Shown piece after piece: positions 9,157-19,603 of a stretch of 64,000 nucleotides of DNA. Origin of the DNA: Caloramator sp. E03 (GTDB lineage Bacteria > Bacillota > Clostridia > Clostridiales > Caloramatoraceae). Position 1 is the stretch's first letter; each line of letters starts with the position of its first letter. The notes under the pieces were generated by a model, which had not been told where the DNA came from, did no database searches, and worked only from the letters and a program-made list of their open reading frames with translations. The translations under genes were made by a program, and so were the position numbers. Location: NCBI RefSeq assembly GCF_006016075.1, contig NZ_CP040093.1, forward strand, positions 2,025,501 through 2,089,500, in the 5' to 3' direction.

Positions 9157-9531
9157 TCATCTTAACTTAGTTCCACAAAATGGACAGTACATGAAATTTA
9201 AATCGACTTCTCTTTTGCAGTTTGGGCAAAGGTTATATGAATATTCATTGTATAAAGGTTTTAAGTCATCATCATTAAGGGGTATATCCATTCCCCTTTC
9301 AAGTTGTTCTCCTTTTTCCGGTAATATTTCAAAGGCTGAATTGCAGCATCTTGATATTAAAAAATATCTTTTACTCCATTTTATAATAGGTATAAAGAAA
9401 AAGTGAAAAAGGTTATATGTTTTTATTAGCCTATAAGAAGTTAAAGAGCCACAGCCTTTACATATAACGTTTTGAACATCTTTTATTTCTTCTTGTTTTG
9501 TTTCTATTCCAAAAATTCCAATAAAAAACAT
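9157..9531 (-). CDS. Zinc-ribbon domain protein
   Basis: 124 residues from ATG 9531; the ATG at 9537 directly abuts the GAAGGAGGG ribosome site and is less likely. Two cysteine pairs are visible: CKGCG near the N-terminus and CPNCKREVDLNFMYCPFCG at the C-terminus, the latter a classic zinc ribbon that binds one zinc ion. A hydrophobic aromatic stretch (FHFFFIPIIKW) lies between them and may associate with the membrane. Similar small proteins are common and uncharacterised in Clostridia. It is divergent from addB. Confidence 0.7.
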   Translation of the reverse strand: MFFIGIFGIETKQEEIKDVQNVICKGCGSLTSYRLIKTYNLFHFFFIPIIKWSKRYFLISRCCNSAFEILPEKGEQLERGMDIPLNDDDLKPLYNEYSYNLCPNCKREVDLNFMYCPFCGTKLR

Positions 9532-9605
9532 ACGCATCCCTCCTTCTAATATTATATCATTTTATATGATAAAATTAAGATAAGTAAAGATTTGGAGGTA
9601 CCGCT

Positions 9606-12600
9606 ATGAAAGAGATATATTTTAATAAATTATTAGAGGAATCAAGGGAATACCTTATAGAAGAATGTATTAAAATATTAAACTCTGGGAAAAAAGTAAT
9701 ATACATTGCTCCTTCAAGGGAAGCTATATTTGATGTTAGAAATAGGCTTATTAAAAAATACGGTGGAATAATGAATACCTTTGTCGGAGGATTTGATGAT
9801 CTTGAATGGGAGATTTCAAAAAATTATATAGATTTTTCAAGGGTTATAGATGAGTCTGCGATATTTATTATATTAGAAAATATTTGTAAAAGGTACCATG
9901 ATTCTTTTATATTTTTCTCAAAGGTTTTAAATAAGGAAGGTTTTATACAGTCTGCTTATAATATTATAAAGCGATTAAAAAGATTCAATATAACTGTAAA
10001 TGGTTTTAAAAATATATTAGATGAAATTAATAATAAGGAAGAAAATAAAATACTTTATAAAAAATGCTATGATATATACACTCTTTATAATTTATATCAG
10101 CAAAGTTTAAAAGAGCTTGATTATTACGATGTAGATGATATTTCTTTTATAGCAGCAGAAAGTGCTTTAAAGTACGAAGGATTTAAAGATGTTGGAATCT
10201 TTATTATAGATGGATATATATATATAGATCCAATAAACATTGAGCTTATAAAAAATATCACTGATAAAAATAATAGTATAAGGTATATCTGCAACATTCC
10301 TTTTAAAACAAAGGCCAATGAAGATTTTATAAAAAGGGAAATTATAAATAATCTTACTAAATTGCAGTTTGAAATTATTGATACAAAATTTAATAAGGTT
10401 TTAATTTCTAAAGGAATAGAAGAAATATCTTTAAACATTTTTAATAATCATAATAAGTTTATAGATAAAATAGATGAAATAAGAATTATTAATGCACCTT
10501 GTATTGAAGATGAAGTTAGACAAGTATCAAGAATAGTCAAAGAATTAGTTGTAAATAATTCTATTCAACCTTCGAATATTGCATTAGTTACAAATTCAAG
10601 GGATGAATATGAAGGTGCTATATTGGATATATTTAACGAAATGGGTATTCCAGTAAACTGTGGATATCATATTAATCTTACTATGCATCCATTTTTTAGA
10701 GAGTTAATTTCTTTACTAAAGCAAAAAAACCAAGAATTAGAAGATATAAATCTTGATAATTTCTATTTTTCAAAGGAAGAGGCAGAAAATATTTTATGTA
10801 GATTAAAATCTGTTCCAAATAATAATAGCATAAGTAATTATTTAGATGTATTAGAAGAAATAATCAAAAGTATAGATTATAAAACAAGGCTTAAAGCATT
10901 TTATGGGGATAGGAAAATAGACTCTGATGTTTATATTAGAGATATAAAGGCTTATGTTTCAATAATAAGCTTCATTAAAAAGATTAAAAATTTATATAAT
11001 ACCTTAAAATTCCAAGATATAATAATCAGCTATGATGATTTTTTAAAATATATTAAGGCCGCCGCAATTAATGAAACCATAACTATTAAAAGACCGGATG
11101 CTATGGGTGTTAAGATATTAGATCCTGATCTTTTAAGGGCTGTAAGGTACGATTTTGTATTTATTTTAGGATTAAACGACGGTATTTATCCAAAGCCTTC
11201 TGCAAAAGGAGGAATATTTACAATTGAAGAGAGGGAGATATTAAAAAAATATGGACTTTATATTAATTGCCACTCATTTGAACTTGAAAGGGAAAAGATA
11301 AGGTTTGTATTAACATGCTCCTGTGCTGAAAAGGGACTGTATTTAAGCTATAGAACGGCAGATGAAGATGGCTCTTATATGATAAAGTCATCTTTTCTTG
11401 AGGAAATAGAAGGAATGCTAACAAAAGAAGCACTTTTAAATATATCTTCAGATAAGAGGTATATGAGAGATAGGTTTAATGTGTCACTTGACAAGATTTA
11501 TAGCAATAAAGAGGCAAAAGCAGCAATTCAAATTCTAAAGTGGCAAAGTATTATTGAAAACGTTCAGGATTTATTTGAAGAATTTAATGAAGAATTATGG
11601 TATAACGATTATAGCACGAGGGTAGAAAGGCAAAGGTATATAGACAGTAATTTAAATATATTCAACGGTACAGTAAAGGTTCCCATTAAACAGAACCATA
11701 AGGACTATCTATTTAGTGCATCTCAGATTAATAATTTTGTAAAATGTCCTTTTAAGTATTTTATAGAAAATGTATTAGGTATTAGAATATCTGATGATGA
11801 ATATAATCCTAAAAGCATTGGCCTTATATATCATAGAATATTAAAAGCCTATTATGAAAGCAGTACAGATATCTACACATTTAACGAAGGGCTTTTAAAG
11901 GATTGCATAGACAAAGTAATAGATAATACATCATATTTAAATATTGAAAAAATTTTAATGGATGCAAAGAAAGAAGAAATAGAAAATGTTTTATGCGATT
12001 TTCTAAAAAAAGATGCTGAGTATCTTAATAACTATAAAAAAGCAACAAATTGTTTTTTAAAGCCTATATATTTTGAAAAAAACTTCAAGGAATATGAGGC
12101 TTTGAAACCATTTAATGTTGTTGCTAATGTAGATAGGGTTGATGTTGAATTTGATAAAGATAAACCGACAGGGAGATTTATAGTATATGATTATAAGAAG
12201 AGTTCTGTACCAGATATTAAAAATATATTATGCGGAGAAGATTTTCAGCTTGGTATATATTATTACTGTGTTTTAAACTTTTTAACTAAAGAATTTGGTA
12301 TTTCTAATCCAGAATGTGTGGGGCTTATATATTATAGTATTGAAGATAAAAAAAGGGATGGATTAATAGTAGAGGAATATAAAAAGGCAATAAATAGCAG
12401 AAAGAAAGATACAGTTTCAAAGGAAAACTTTAAATATATTCTTGATTTCATAAAAGACCAGGCGATTATAATTATTGAAAAAATAACAAAAAAGGAATTT
12501 AAAATGCCAATAGCTTGTCCGGAGAATGCTTATGAATTTAAGTGTGGTTATAAAGGAATTTGTAGGTATGAAAATTTTAAAGATGCTATGATGGAGGTGT

Positions 12601-12608
12601 CAAAATGA
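9606..12608 (+). CDS. addB: ATP-dependent nuclease subunit B (AddB), divergent
   Basis: 1000 residues. AddB works with AddA to process DNA double-strand breaks for RecA loading. The protein has an inactive UvrD-like helicase scaffold and a C-terminal PD-(D/E)XK nuclease (YDYKKS at about 860) with cysteines that usually hold an iron-sulfur cluster: one near 713 (KCPFKYF) and a C-terminal group C971, C980, C986. Compared with Bacillus AddB it is about 160 residues shorter, shows no Walker A motif at the N-terminus (the matching segment reads KKVIYIAPSREAI), and lacks the first Cys of the usual CxxCx5C. Its identity rests mainly on order and on the 4-nt ATGA overlap with addA. Confidence 0.85.
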   Translation: MKEIYFNKLLEESREYLIEECIKILNSGKKVIYIAPSREAIFDVRNRLIKKYGGIMNTFVGGFDDLEWEISKNYIDFSRVIDESAIFIILENICKRYHDSFIFFSKVLNKEGFIQSAYNIIKRLKRFNITVNGFKNILDEINNKEENKILYKKCYDIYTLYNLYQQSLKELDYYDVDDISFIAAESALKYEGFKDVGIFIIDGYIYIDPINIELIKNITDKNNSIRYICNIPFKTKANEDFIKREIINNLTKLQFEIIDTKFNKVLISKGIEEISLNIFNNHNKFIDKIDEIRIINAPCIEDEVRQVSRIVKELVVNNSIQPSNIALVTNSRDEYEGAILDIFNEMGIPVNCGYHINLTMHPFFRELISLLKQKNQELEDINLDNFYFSKEEAENILCRLKSVPNNNSISNYLDVLEEIIKSIDYKTRLKAFYGDRKIDSDVYIRDIKAYVSIISFIKKIKNLYNTLKFQDIIISYDDFLKYIKAAAINETITIKRPDAMGVKILDPDLLRAVRYDFVFILGLNDGIYPKPSAKGGIFTIEEREILKKYGLYINCHSFELEREKIRFVLTCSCAEKGLYLSYRTADEDGSYMIKSSFLEEIEGMLTKEALLNISSDKRYMRDRFNVSLDKIYSNKEAKAAIQILKWQSIIENVQDLFEEFNEELWYNDYSTRVERQRYIDSNLNIFNGTVKVPIKQNHKDYLFSASQINNFVKCPFKYFIENVLGIRISDDEYNPKSIGLIYHRILKAYYESSTDIYTFNEGLLKDCIDKVIDNTSYLNIEKILMDAKKEEIENVLCDFLKKDAEYLNNYKKATNCFLKPIYFEKNFKEYEALKPFNVVANVDRVDVEFDKDKPTGRFIVYDYKKSSVPDIKNILCGEDFQLGIYYYCVLNFLTKEFGISNPECVGLIYYSIEDKKRDGLIVEEYKKAINSRKKDTVSKENFKYILDFIKDQAIIIIEKITKKEFKMPIACPENAYEFKCGYKGICRYENFKDAMMEVSK

Positions 12609-15600
12609 TTGAAAAGGATATTTTAGATCAGTATGAAGTTAATGAAGAACAGTTTTATGCAATAGATATAACAAAAAATATTGCTGTTAATGCAGGAGCT
12701 GGCTCTGGCAAAACAAGAGTTTTAACTGCAAGGTATTTAAGGCTTTTAAAGGAAGGTGCTGCTGATAGTGTTGATAATATTGTTGCAATAACTTTTACAG
12801 AGAAAGCTGCCCTTGAAATGAAAGAGAGGATTAGAAAGCTTATTGATATAGAAATACAAAAAAGCAGCGATATTAATTTAAAAAATAAATGGAAAAAAAT
12901 CAAAGAGGATATGGAAAACTCTCATATAAGCACCATACACAGCTTTTGTGACGGTATAATAAGGGAAAATTACAATTTGTTAGGAATTGATCCTAATTAC
13001 TCGATTATTGAAGATGTGGACAAGGGAACTGTTTTAGATAGGATAACTATAGAAGCTATAAATGATATTATATATGATGAAAATTTTTCTGAGGCTTTAA
13101 AATATCTTATAGAACTTTATGATACAGATTTTATAGTAGCAGGAGGATTAAAAGATTGCCTTTTATCCTGCTATTTTAAGATAAAAGAATGTGGATATGA
13201 TATTGAAAAGGCAAAGGAAATAAGCAAAGATGTTTTAAATGATTTTCCAGGGGTAGATTCTATAAAGGACAAAATAAGTACTCTTCAACAAACTATATTT
13301 GCTATGATACAAAAAATACATGAAAGTTATGAAAAGTTTAAATTGGAGGAAGGCTATCTTGACTTTAATGACCTTGAAATATACGCTTTGAAACTTCTAA
13401 GGAATAAGGAAGTATCCTTATACTATAAAAAAAGGTTTAAGTATTTTCTTGTTGATGAATTTCAAGATATCAATGAAATACAAAAGAATATTATATATAA
13501 CCTTGTATGTGATGATAATAATATCGAAGAAAGGAAAATTTTTATAGTAGGAGATCATAAGCAGTCTATATATGGATTTAGAGGAACAGATTATAAAATA
13601 TTTAAGGAAGTTAGTGAAAAAATAAAAAAGAACGGTGAAGAAAGGTTTCTTTCTACATGCTTTAGAAGTCAGCCTAATATTATAAATGCTGTAAATGAGA
13701 TATTTGTTCATCTATTAACTCCTTATGAAAGCTTAAAACCTTCAGATGAAAACAAAAATATAGAAGGTAAAAAGGTTGAACTTATATCTTACATTAAGCA
13801 GGGCTCAAAATGCGATGATTATTGGAAGGATAACAAGGAACTTTTGAAAAAAGGAAGTAAAGAGCAGGTTTTAGAATTTCTTCAAAATTTAATTGATAAT
13901 ACTAAAGGTGAGCTAAAATTTGATATTGAAGCAAAGATACTTGCAAAAAGGATAAAAAAGCTTACTAAAGAAGGATTTAATTACAAGGATATAGCAGTTC
14001 TTTTAAGAAGTAGAACTAACCTTTCAAATTTTGAAGATGAATTTATAAAAAATGATATACCATACTGCGTTTTAGGTGGATTGGGATTTTTTGAAAAGCA
14101 GGAAATAATAGATATAATGAATCTATATAAAATTCTGTTTGACGAAAAAGATTACTTATCTCTCTTTGCAGTTTTACGTTCACCTATATTTTCAATATCA
14201 GACTCTTTAATAGTTATAATAATTGAAAAGATAATAAATGGTATAGATATATATACTGCTTTATCTTCAATTGATTGTAAAGATGAGGAAAATTGTATTA
14301 AAAGAGCAGCCTTAATAATAAATAAACTTAAAAATGAAAGATATTTTTATAATGCTTATGACTTATTAAAAAGGATAATAAAAGAAACTAATTACGATGA
14401 GATATTATTAAGTCAACCTAATGGATTTCAAAAGTTTAGGAATTTAGAAAAGCTGCTTAACATAGCATTAGAATTTGTTAATAAGGATATATATTCTTCA
14501 AAGGAATTCCCAGCTTATATAAGAGTTCTTGAAAATTATTCAGAGAGCAGTGAAGCTTTGCTTGATACTGAGGATAGTGATGCAGTAAAGATACTTACAA
14601 TACATGCCTCAAAGGGGCTTGAATTTAAAGCTGTTATAGTTCCGTGTATGTCTAAAGACTTAACCTATAATATTATCTATAACAAACCTAAAATATATTT
14701 TGACAATAATTTGGGAATTGTATTTTTAATGAAAAATGATAAAAATGAGTATAAACCGGAGGCAAACCCTATTTATAATGAGTTTTACAAAAAAGCCTGT
14801 GAAAGGGAAATAGAGGATTCAAAGAGGCTGCTTTATGTTGCAGCAACAAGGGCAAAGGAATATCTTGGATTTTTAGGCTATGAGATAGATGTTAAAGATA
14901 ATGATATTCTTAATAGCTTTATGAAACAGATAAAATATGGACTTAAAATGTGTAGTAAAGAAGATTTAATTGAAAAAATAGATGGTAAATTGCTTATTGA
15001 TGAAAAATACGATGATGAATCAGCTTTAAAAGAAAATAAAATTACAGTTTGTGATAGTTATAAAAAAATGCTAAGGTGGAATTATGATATAATTCCCTCA
15101 ATCCAGTCAAGTATAAGTAGATACCTATTATATAAGGAATGTAATAGAAAATATTTTTTTCAATACATAGCAGGTATAAAAGATACGGGGAACATTTTAA
15201 AGGGTTTAGATTTGCATGAAGATATAAATTATAAATTAGATGATAATACTGATATTTCTGCTTCAGTAAAAGGTACTATTATACACAGAATATTGGAAAA
15301 AATGCAAAATAATAAAAGTTGTTTTGATATAGAGCATGAAGCTGAAAAGATAATTAAGGAATTTTTAGATTCCAATGATTTTGGGTTTGAAACAGTAAAA
15401 TTCAATATAAAAAAATATATTGAAGGATATTTTAAAATAGAATCCTCAATAAATAATAGCTTAAAAAAGGTTAAAGTTGAAACAGAGCTTTCTTTTAGAT
15501 ATCCGGTGCTTGAAAATAGTAGCATATACATAAATGGTGTAATTGACAGGATTGACATTTTTAAAGATAAGGATAGTTATAAAGCATATATAATAGATTA

Positions 15601-15922
15601 TAAGAGTAATCGTATAGATAATATAAAAAGACTTAATGAGCTTGCAGAATATTATAAATACCAGCTTATGATATACAAAAGGGCTGTTGAAAGACTATAC
15701 AGGATTGATAATAGAAATGTTGAAGTTATAGGAAATTATTTATATTTTCTTGATTGTGGTGAGTATCGCTTCTTTGATTTTAAAGACGACGAAATTAATT
15801 TGTTTTTAAAAGAATTTAGTGATGCTTTTAGCTATATTGGAACTTATGATAAACTTGAGGATTATAGTTGCAATATGAGTACACATTGTGAAAATTGTGA
15901 TTTTAATTATATATGTATTTAA
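12605..15922 (+). CDS. addA: ATP-dependent helicase/nuclease subunit A (AddA)
   Basis: 1105 residues, overlapping addB by 4 nt. UvrD/Rep helicase motifs are in order: NAGAGSGKT (Walker A), AITFTEKAA, STIHSFC, VDEFQD (Walker B), GDHKQSIYGFRG, LTIHASKGLEF and YVAATRAKE. The C-terminal RecB-like nuclease carries IIDYKSNR near residue 996. Unusually for AddA, a Cys at about 845 (KECNRKYFF) and a terminal CENCDFNYIC (C1095-x2-C1098-x5-C1104) together have the iron-sulfur nuclease pattern normally found in AddB or Cas4. The AddAB complex moves along DNA 3' to 5', degrades both strands and responds to Chi. Confidence 0.93.
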   Translation: MIEKDILDQYEVNEEQFYAIDITKNIAVNAGAGSGKTRVLTARYLRLLKEGAADSVDNIVAITFTEKAALEMKERIRKLIDIEIQKSSDINLKNKWKKIKEDMENSHISTIHSFCDGIIRENYNLLGIDPNYSIIEDVDKGTVLDRITIEAINDIIYDENFSEALKYLIELYDTDFIVAGGLKDCLLSCYFKIKECGYDIEKAKEISKDVLNDFPGVDSIKDKISTLQQTIFAMIQKIHESYEKFKLEEGYLDFNDLEIYALKLLRNKEVSLYYKKRFKYFLVDEFQDINEIQKNIIYNLVCDDNNIEERKIFIVGDHKQSIYGFRGTDYKIFKEVSEKIKKNGEERFLSTCFRSQPNIINAVNEIFVHLLTPYESLKPSDENKNIEGKKVELISYIKQGSKCDDYWKDNKELLKKGSKEQVLEFLQNLIDNTKGELKFDIEAKILAKRIKKLTKEGFNYKDIAVLLRSRTNLSNFEDEFIKNDIPYCVLGGLGFFEKQEIIDIMNLYKILFDEKDYLSLFAVLRSPIFSISDSLIVIIIEKIINGIDIYTALSSIDCKDEENCIKRAALIINKLKNERYFYNAYDLLKRIIKETNYDEILLSQPNGFQKFRNLEKLLNIALEFVNKDIYSSKEFPAYIRVLENYSESSEALLDTEDSDAVKILTIHASKGLEFKAVIVPCMSKDLTYNIIYNKPKIYFDNNLGIVFLMKNDKNEYKPEANPIYNEFYKKACEREIEDSKRLLYVAATRAKEYLGFLGYEIDVKDNDILNSFMKQIKYGLKMCSKEDLIEKIDGKLLIDEKYDDESALKENKITVCDSYKKMLRWNYDIIPSIQSSISRYLLYKECNRKYFFQYIAGIKDTGNILKGLDLHEDINYKLDDNTDISASVKGTIIHRILEKMQNNKSCFDIEHEAEKIIKEFLDSNDFGFETVKFNIKKYIEGYFKIESSINNSLKKVKVETELSFRYPVLENSSIYINGVIDRIDIFKDKDSYKAYIIDYKSNRIDNIKRLNELAEYYKYQLMIYKRAVERLYRIDNRNVEVIGNYLYFLDCGEYRFFDFKDDEINLFLKEFSDAFSYIGTYDKLEDYSCNMSTHCENCDFNYICI

Positions 15923-16009
15923 ACTTATTACTTTTATACTGCTAAAAATGGATTAGTATGTTAAAACAAAAAAATATTGTATAATTAATATAGGAAGGTG
16001 GTGCTTATT

Positions 16010-16570
16010 ATGAGAAATATGATTGAAATAATAGAGGACAATCCTATAATAGCAGCTGTAAGAAACCTAGAGGAACTTGATAAGGCTATAAACAGCAGTG
16101 CGTGTATAATTTTTATGCTCTGTGGAAGTATTTTTAACATAAAGGATATAATTGATAAGATAAAAAAGGAAGGTAAGTATGTGTTTGTTCATATAGATTT
16201 GGTAGAAGGTCTTGGGAAGGATAGTGTAGCAGTTGAATTTTTAAAAGGGGTAGGGACAGATGGGATTATAACTACAAAACCATCCCTTATTAAGGATGCT
16301 AAAGCTTGTGGTATGTATGTTGTACAAAGGCTTTTTATGTTAGATTCCAGATCCCTTGAAACAGGAATAAAAAGTGTTATAGAAGATAAACCAAACGCAA
16401 TAGAAATAATGCCAGCAGCGACAGCAAAGGTTATTAAAAGAATACATGAAAAAATAAAAATACCTGTTATTGCAGGAGGACTTGTTTTAGAAAAAAGTGA
16501 TGTAATATATGCTTTATCCTGTGGAGCAGTTGCAGTATCTACTTCTCAAGCTTCACTTTGGGATGAATAA
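16010..16570 (+). CDS. glpP: GlpP-family glycerol operon antiterminator protein
   Basis: 186 residues from ATG 16010 (AAGGTGG 7 nt upstream; two in-frame GTG codons at 15998 and 16001 overlap the ribosome site). The TIM-barrel-like GlpP fold is recognisable: MIEIIEDNPIIAAVRN, then MLCGSI, FVHIDLVEGLGKD, GIITTKP, QRLFMLDS, IEIMPA and PVIAGGLV. In Bacillus GlpP binds glycerol 3-phosphate and the glp leader mRNA to prevent termination. No glpF, glpK or glpD gene lies in the window, so it would act in trans. The motifs for phosphate binding (AGG) are intact. Confidence 0.85.
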   Translation: MRNMIEIIEDNPIIAAVRNLEELDKAINSSACIIFMLCGSIFNIKDIIDKIKKEGKYVFVHIDLVEGLGKDSVAVEFLKGVGTDGIITTKPSLIKDAKACGMYVVQRLFMLDSRSLETGIKSVIEDKPNAIEIMPAATAKVIKRIHEKIKIPVIAGGLVLEKSDVIYALSCGAVAVSTSQASLWDE

Positions 16571-16575
16571 AAAAA

Positions 16576-16598
16576 TACCTGGAGTTACTCTCCAGGTA
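16576..16598 (+). terminator. Hairpin after glpP
   Basis: Stem TACCTGGAG/CTCCAGGTA with a 5-nt loop, 5 nt after the stop. It lacks an immediate T-run, so it is a weak or partial terminator. Confidence 0.5.
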
Positions 16599-16730
16599 AT
16601 GGGTAAATGGGTTGGGGTTTATTTGTTGCCGCTCTTATAATTTTAGCATATTTTTTTGTTTTGTGTGTTAAAAATTTGTAAAATAATTAATTTAGATGTC
16701 GAATAAAAAATTAGAGTAGGAGATGGACTA

Positions 16731-17753
16731 ATGAATATTAAAGTACTTGGAATTGAAACAAGTTGTGATGAAACTTCAGCAGCAATAATTTTAAATGGAA
16801 GGGAAGTACTTTCAAATGTCATTTCTACACAGATAGATATACATAAAAAGTTTGGAGGGGTTGTACCTGAAATTGCATCAAGAAAGCATGTTGAGGCTAT
16901 ATGTAATGTTGTAAATCAAGCTATGGATGATGCAAACATGTCTTTTGACGATATAGATGTTATTGCAGCAACTTATGGACCAGGGCTTGTTGGAGCACTT
17001 TTGGTTGGACTTTCTTATGCAAAGGGGCTCTCTATATCGTTAAATAAGCCTTTTGTAGGCGTTAATCATATTGAAGGACATATAAACGCAAACTTTATAG
17101 CACATAAAGACTTAATGCCTCCATTTGTTTGCCTTGTAGTATCAGGAGGGCATACTCATCTTGTGCATGTAAAGGATTTTGGTGATTATGAAATAATAGG
17201 GCGTACAAGAGATGATGCTGCAGGAGAGGCTTATGATAAAGTAGCAAGAGCAATAGGACTTGGATACCCTGGAGGTCCTCTTATAGATAAGCTTTCAAAG
17301 GAAGGAGATAAAAATGCGATAGATTTTCCAAGGGCATATCTTGAAGAGGATAGCTTTGATTTTTCTTTTAGTGGGCTTAAATCAGCAGTTTTAAATTATC
17401 TTAACAAGATGAATATGCAGGGAATTGAAATAAATAAGGCGGATGTTGCTGCAAGTTTTCAACAATCAGTAGTTGAAATTCTTGTTGAAAAATCAATAAA
17501 AGCTGTAAAAAATAAAGGATTAGACACTTTATGTATAGCAGGAGGTGTTGCTTCAAACAGCGAATTAAGGCATCAAATGGGAAAAAAGTGCAAAAAAGAG
17601 GGAATAAGACTTTTATACCCACCTTCAATTTTATGCACTGACAATGCTGCTATGATAGCCTGTGCAGGGTACTATGATTATTTAAAATACGGTCCTTCAA
17701 AGCTTTCACTTAATGCAATAGCATCTTTAAAAATAGGAGAAAGATGTGAATAA
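16731..17753 (+). CDS. tsaD: tRNA N6-threonylcarbamoyladenosine transferase TsaD
   Basis: 340 residues. TsaD transfers threonylcarbamoyl from TC-AMP to A37 of ANN-decoding tRNAs, working with TsaB and TsaE. The ASKHA-fold signatures are intact: [13 protein letters not shown] at the N-terminus, metal ligands His113 and His117 in VNHIEGH, SGGHTHL, the Asp in the [11 protein letters not shown] segment, and [10 protein letters not shown] with the late DNAA motif containing the third metal ligand. Length is normal. ATG follows AGGAG. tsaB and tsaE are not adjacent. Confidence 0.96.
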   Translation: MNIKVLGIETSCDETSAAIILNGREVLSNVISTQIDIHKKFGGVVPEIASRKHVEAICNVVNQAMDDANMSFDDIDVIAATYGPGLVGALLVGLSYAKGLSISLNKPFVGVNHIEGHINANFIAHKDLMPPFVCLVVSGGHTHLVHVKDFGDYEIIGRTRDDAAGEAYDKVARAIGLGYPGGPLIDKLSKEGDKNAIDFPRAYLEEDSFDFSFSGLKSAVLNYLNKMNMQGIEINKADVAASFQQSVVEILVEKSIKAVKNKGLDTLCIAGGVASNSELRHQMGKKCKKEGIRLLYPPSILCTDNAAMIACAGYYDYLKYGPSKLSLNAIASLKIGERCE

Positions 17754-17796
17754 ATGAGATTTAATGTTAATAAATGTTTTTATGTTGATAAAATCC

Positions 17797-17879
17797 TGTG
17801 AATAATGTGGAATTAACAAAGAAAATTCTTATTTTAAAGTGGTTGAGGGTGTGGATAAGTCTGTGGATACTGTGGATAT
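17797..17879 (+). other. Cluster of DnaA-box-like 9-mers
   Basis: TGTGGATAA at 17850-17858 is the exact reverse complement of the consensus DnaA box TTATCCACA. TGTGGATAC (17862-17870) and TGTGGATAT (17871-17879) differ at one base, and TGTGAATAA (17797-17805) at one. All point the same way, with starts 12 and 9 bp apart in the tight group. The cluster lies in the 193-bp gap between tsaD and the response regulator gene. Confidence 0.6.
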
Positions 17880-17946
17880 TAACATAATATTTGTAATATA
17901 AGATAAAATACTGAATTTTAAAAAAGATAATCACAGGAGGGAATTT

Positions 17947-19584
17947 ATGTATAAATTATTACTTGTTGATGACGAAGAAGAAGAAAGAAAAGGTATATTA
18001 AACAAAATAGAATGGGGAAAATATGGATTTGAGGTTGTAGGAGAAGCTGAAAATGGTATGGAAGCACTAGAAATGGCTGATAAAGTAGTGATAGATATAG
18101 TTATAACAGATATTAGGATGCCTTTTATGGATGGACTTACACTATGCCAAAAATTAAGAGAAAAATATCCAAATATTAAAGTAATAATTTTAACAGGATA
18201 TGATCAATTTGAATATGCACAAAAAGCTATAAAATTAGATGTTGTAGAATATGTTTTAAAGCCCATATCTTCAAAGGAACTTATTGAAGTTCTTATAAAC
18301 ATAAAAAATAAAATGGATGAAGAAATTGCAAATAGAAAGAACATTGAAATATTAAAAGAATATTATCTAAGGAGCCTTCCGATATTAAGACAGGCATTTT
18401 TAAGCTCTTTAGTTTCAAATAAGATGAGTAATGATGAAATAAAAGAAAAACTTAAAACTTATGATATTAAATTAGAAGGAAAAGTTTTTGGTGTAGCCTT
18501 ATTAAAAATAAAATTTAGTAAAATTGAGGATATATATACTTTTTTAGATAGAAAAGACGAAGATAGGAACAGTGGGACTAAAGATTCAGAACTTATAAAG
18601 CTTGGAATTTTCAATCTTTGTAAAGAGATAGTTGATAAACATGATAAAGGAATAGTATTTATAAATGAAGATTATATAGTGTTTATATTATCTATTGATG
18701 ATGAAGATTGCATATTTATGAACAAAATACTTCCAGTACTTGAAGAAATAAGACAATCTATAAAAAAATTTTATGGAATCTCATGTACTATTGGAATAGG
18801 AAGTTTCTTTAAGGAATTAGATTTAATTAGCAATTCTTATAAAGAGGCTGTTTCAGCAATAAGTTATGCTTCAATACTTGATGATAAGATTATATATATA
18901 CAAGATGTGGAACCTAAAAATATAAAAAAATTAGTTTTTGATCAATTGAAAGAAAGAAGATTATTCAATGCAATAAAGACAGGCACAAAGAGTGAACTAA
19001 TTGAAACTATTGACTGTTTATTTAGGGAGATAATCGAATTAAATATATCATACAAAAACTATTATATATATATTATGGAGATAGTTAACACAATATTAAA
19101 AGCAATTCAAGATCTTAATATAGATATAGATGAGATTATGGATATTAACTATGATATGCTTATTGAAATTTTAAAATTAAAGGACATAAAAGAAGTTAAA
19201 AGATGGATAATCGATATATGTTTAAAAATAAAAAGTTATATAGTTAAGGAAAGGCAAAATTCCTATAAAAAAATTGTACAAGCTGCTATTTCATACATAC
19301 ATGAAAATTATAGAGATAGTGAACTTTCTATTGATAAGCTTTGCAAGGTACTTTATATTAGCCCCGCTTATTTTAGTACTATTTTTAAAAAAGAAACAAA
19401 ACACACCTTTGTAAATTATCTTACTCACGTTAGAATGGAAGCTGCTAAAGAGCTTTTGAGGACAACTAATCTTAAAACTTTAGAAATAGCTAAAATGGTT
19501 GGCTATTCAGAACCTAATTATTTTAGTTATTGTTTCAAAAAGAAATTCAATATATCTCCCTCAGAATATAGAAATAGTTTATAA
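17947..19584 (+). CDS. Response regulator of YesN/AraC type
   Basis: 545 residues: an N-terminal receiver domain (VDDEEEE acidic pocket, phospho-acceptor Asp55 in ITDIRMP, Lys of VLKPISS), a long middle region of about 280 residues typical of YesN regulators, and a C-terminal AraC-type double helix-turn-helix (about 440-545: ISPAYFSTIFKKET, then EIAKMVGYSEPNYFSYCFKKKFNISPSEYR). It should be phosphorylated by the kinase encoded next and activate sugar uptake genes. The three-gene set RR, kinase and binding lipoprotein directly precedes mglBAC, its likely target. Confidence 0.92.
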   Translation: MYKLLLVDDEEEERKGILNKIEWGKYGFEVVGEAENGMEALEMADKVVIDIVITDIRMPFMDGLTLCQKLREKYPNIKVIILTGYDQFEYAQKAIKLDVVEYVLKPISSKELIEVLINIKNKMDEEIANRKNIEILKEYYLRSLPILRQAFLSSLVSNKMSNDEIKEKLKTYDIKLEGKVFGVALLKIKFSKIEDIYTFLDRKDEDRNSGTKDSELIKLGIFNLCKEIVDKHDKGIVFINEDYIVFILSIDDEDCIFMNKILPVLEEIRQSIKKFYGISCTIGIGSFFKELDLISNSYKEAVSAISYASILDDKIIYIQDVEPKNIKKLVFDQLKERRLFNAIKTGTKSELIETIDCLFREIIELNISYKNYYIYIMEIVNTILKAIQDLNIDIDEIMDINYDMLIEILKLKDIKEVKRWIIDICLKIKSYIVKERQNSYKKIVQAAISYIHENYRDSELSIDKLCKVLYISPAYFSTIFKKETKHTFVNYLTHVRMEAAKELLRTTNLKTLEIAKMVGYSEPNYFSYCFKKKFNISPSEYRNSL

Positions 19585-19603
19585 CTGTAAAGGGGATGTT
19601 CCT

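Noticed and set aside
19499-19603. N-terminal extension of the histidine kinase from ATG 19499
   Set aside because: It lies inside the response regulator gene, has no ribosome site, and TTG 19604 is well placed before the first membrane segment.
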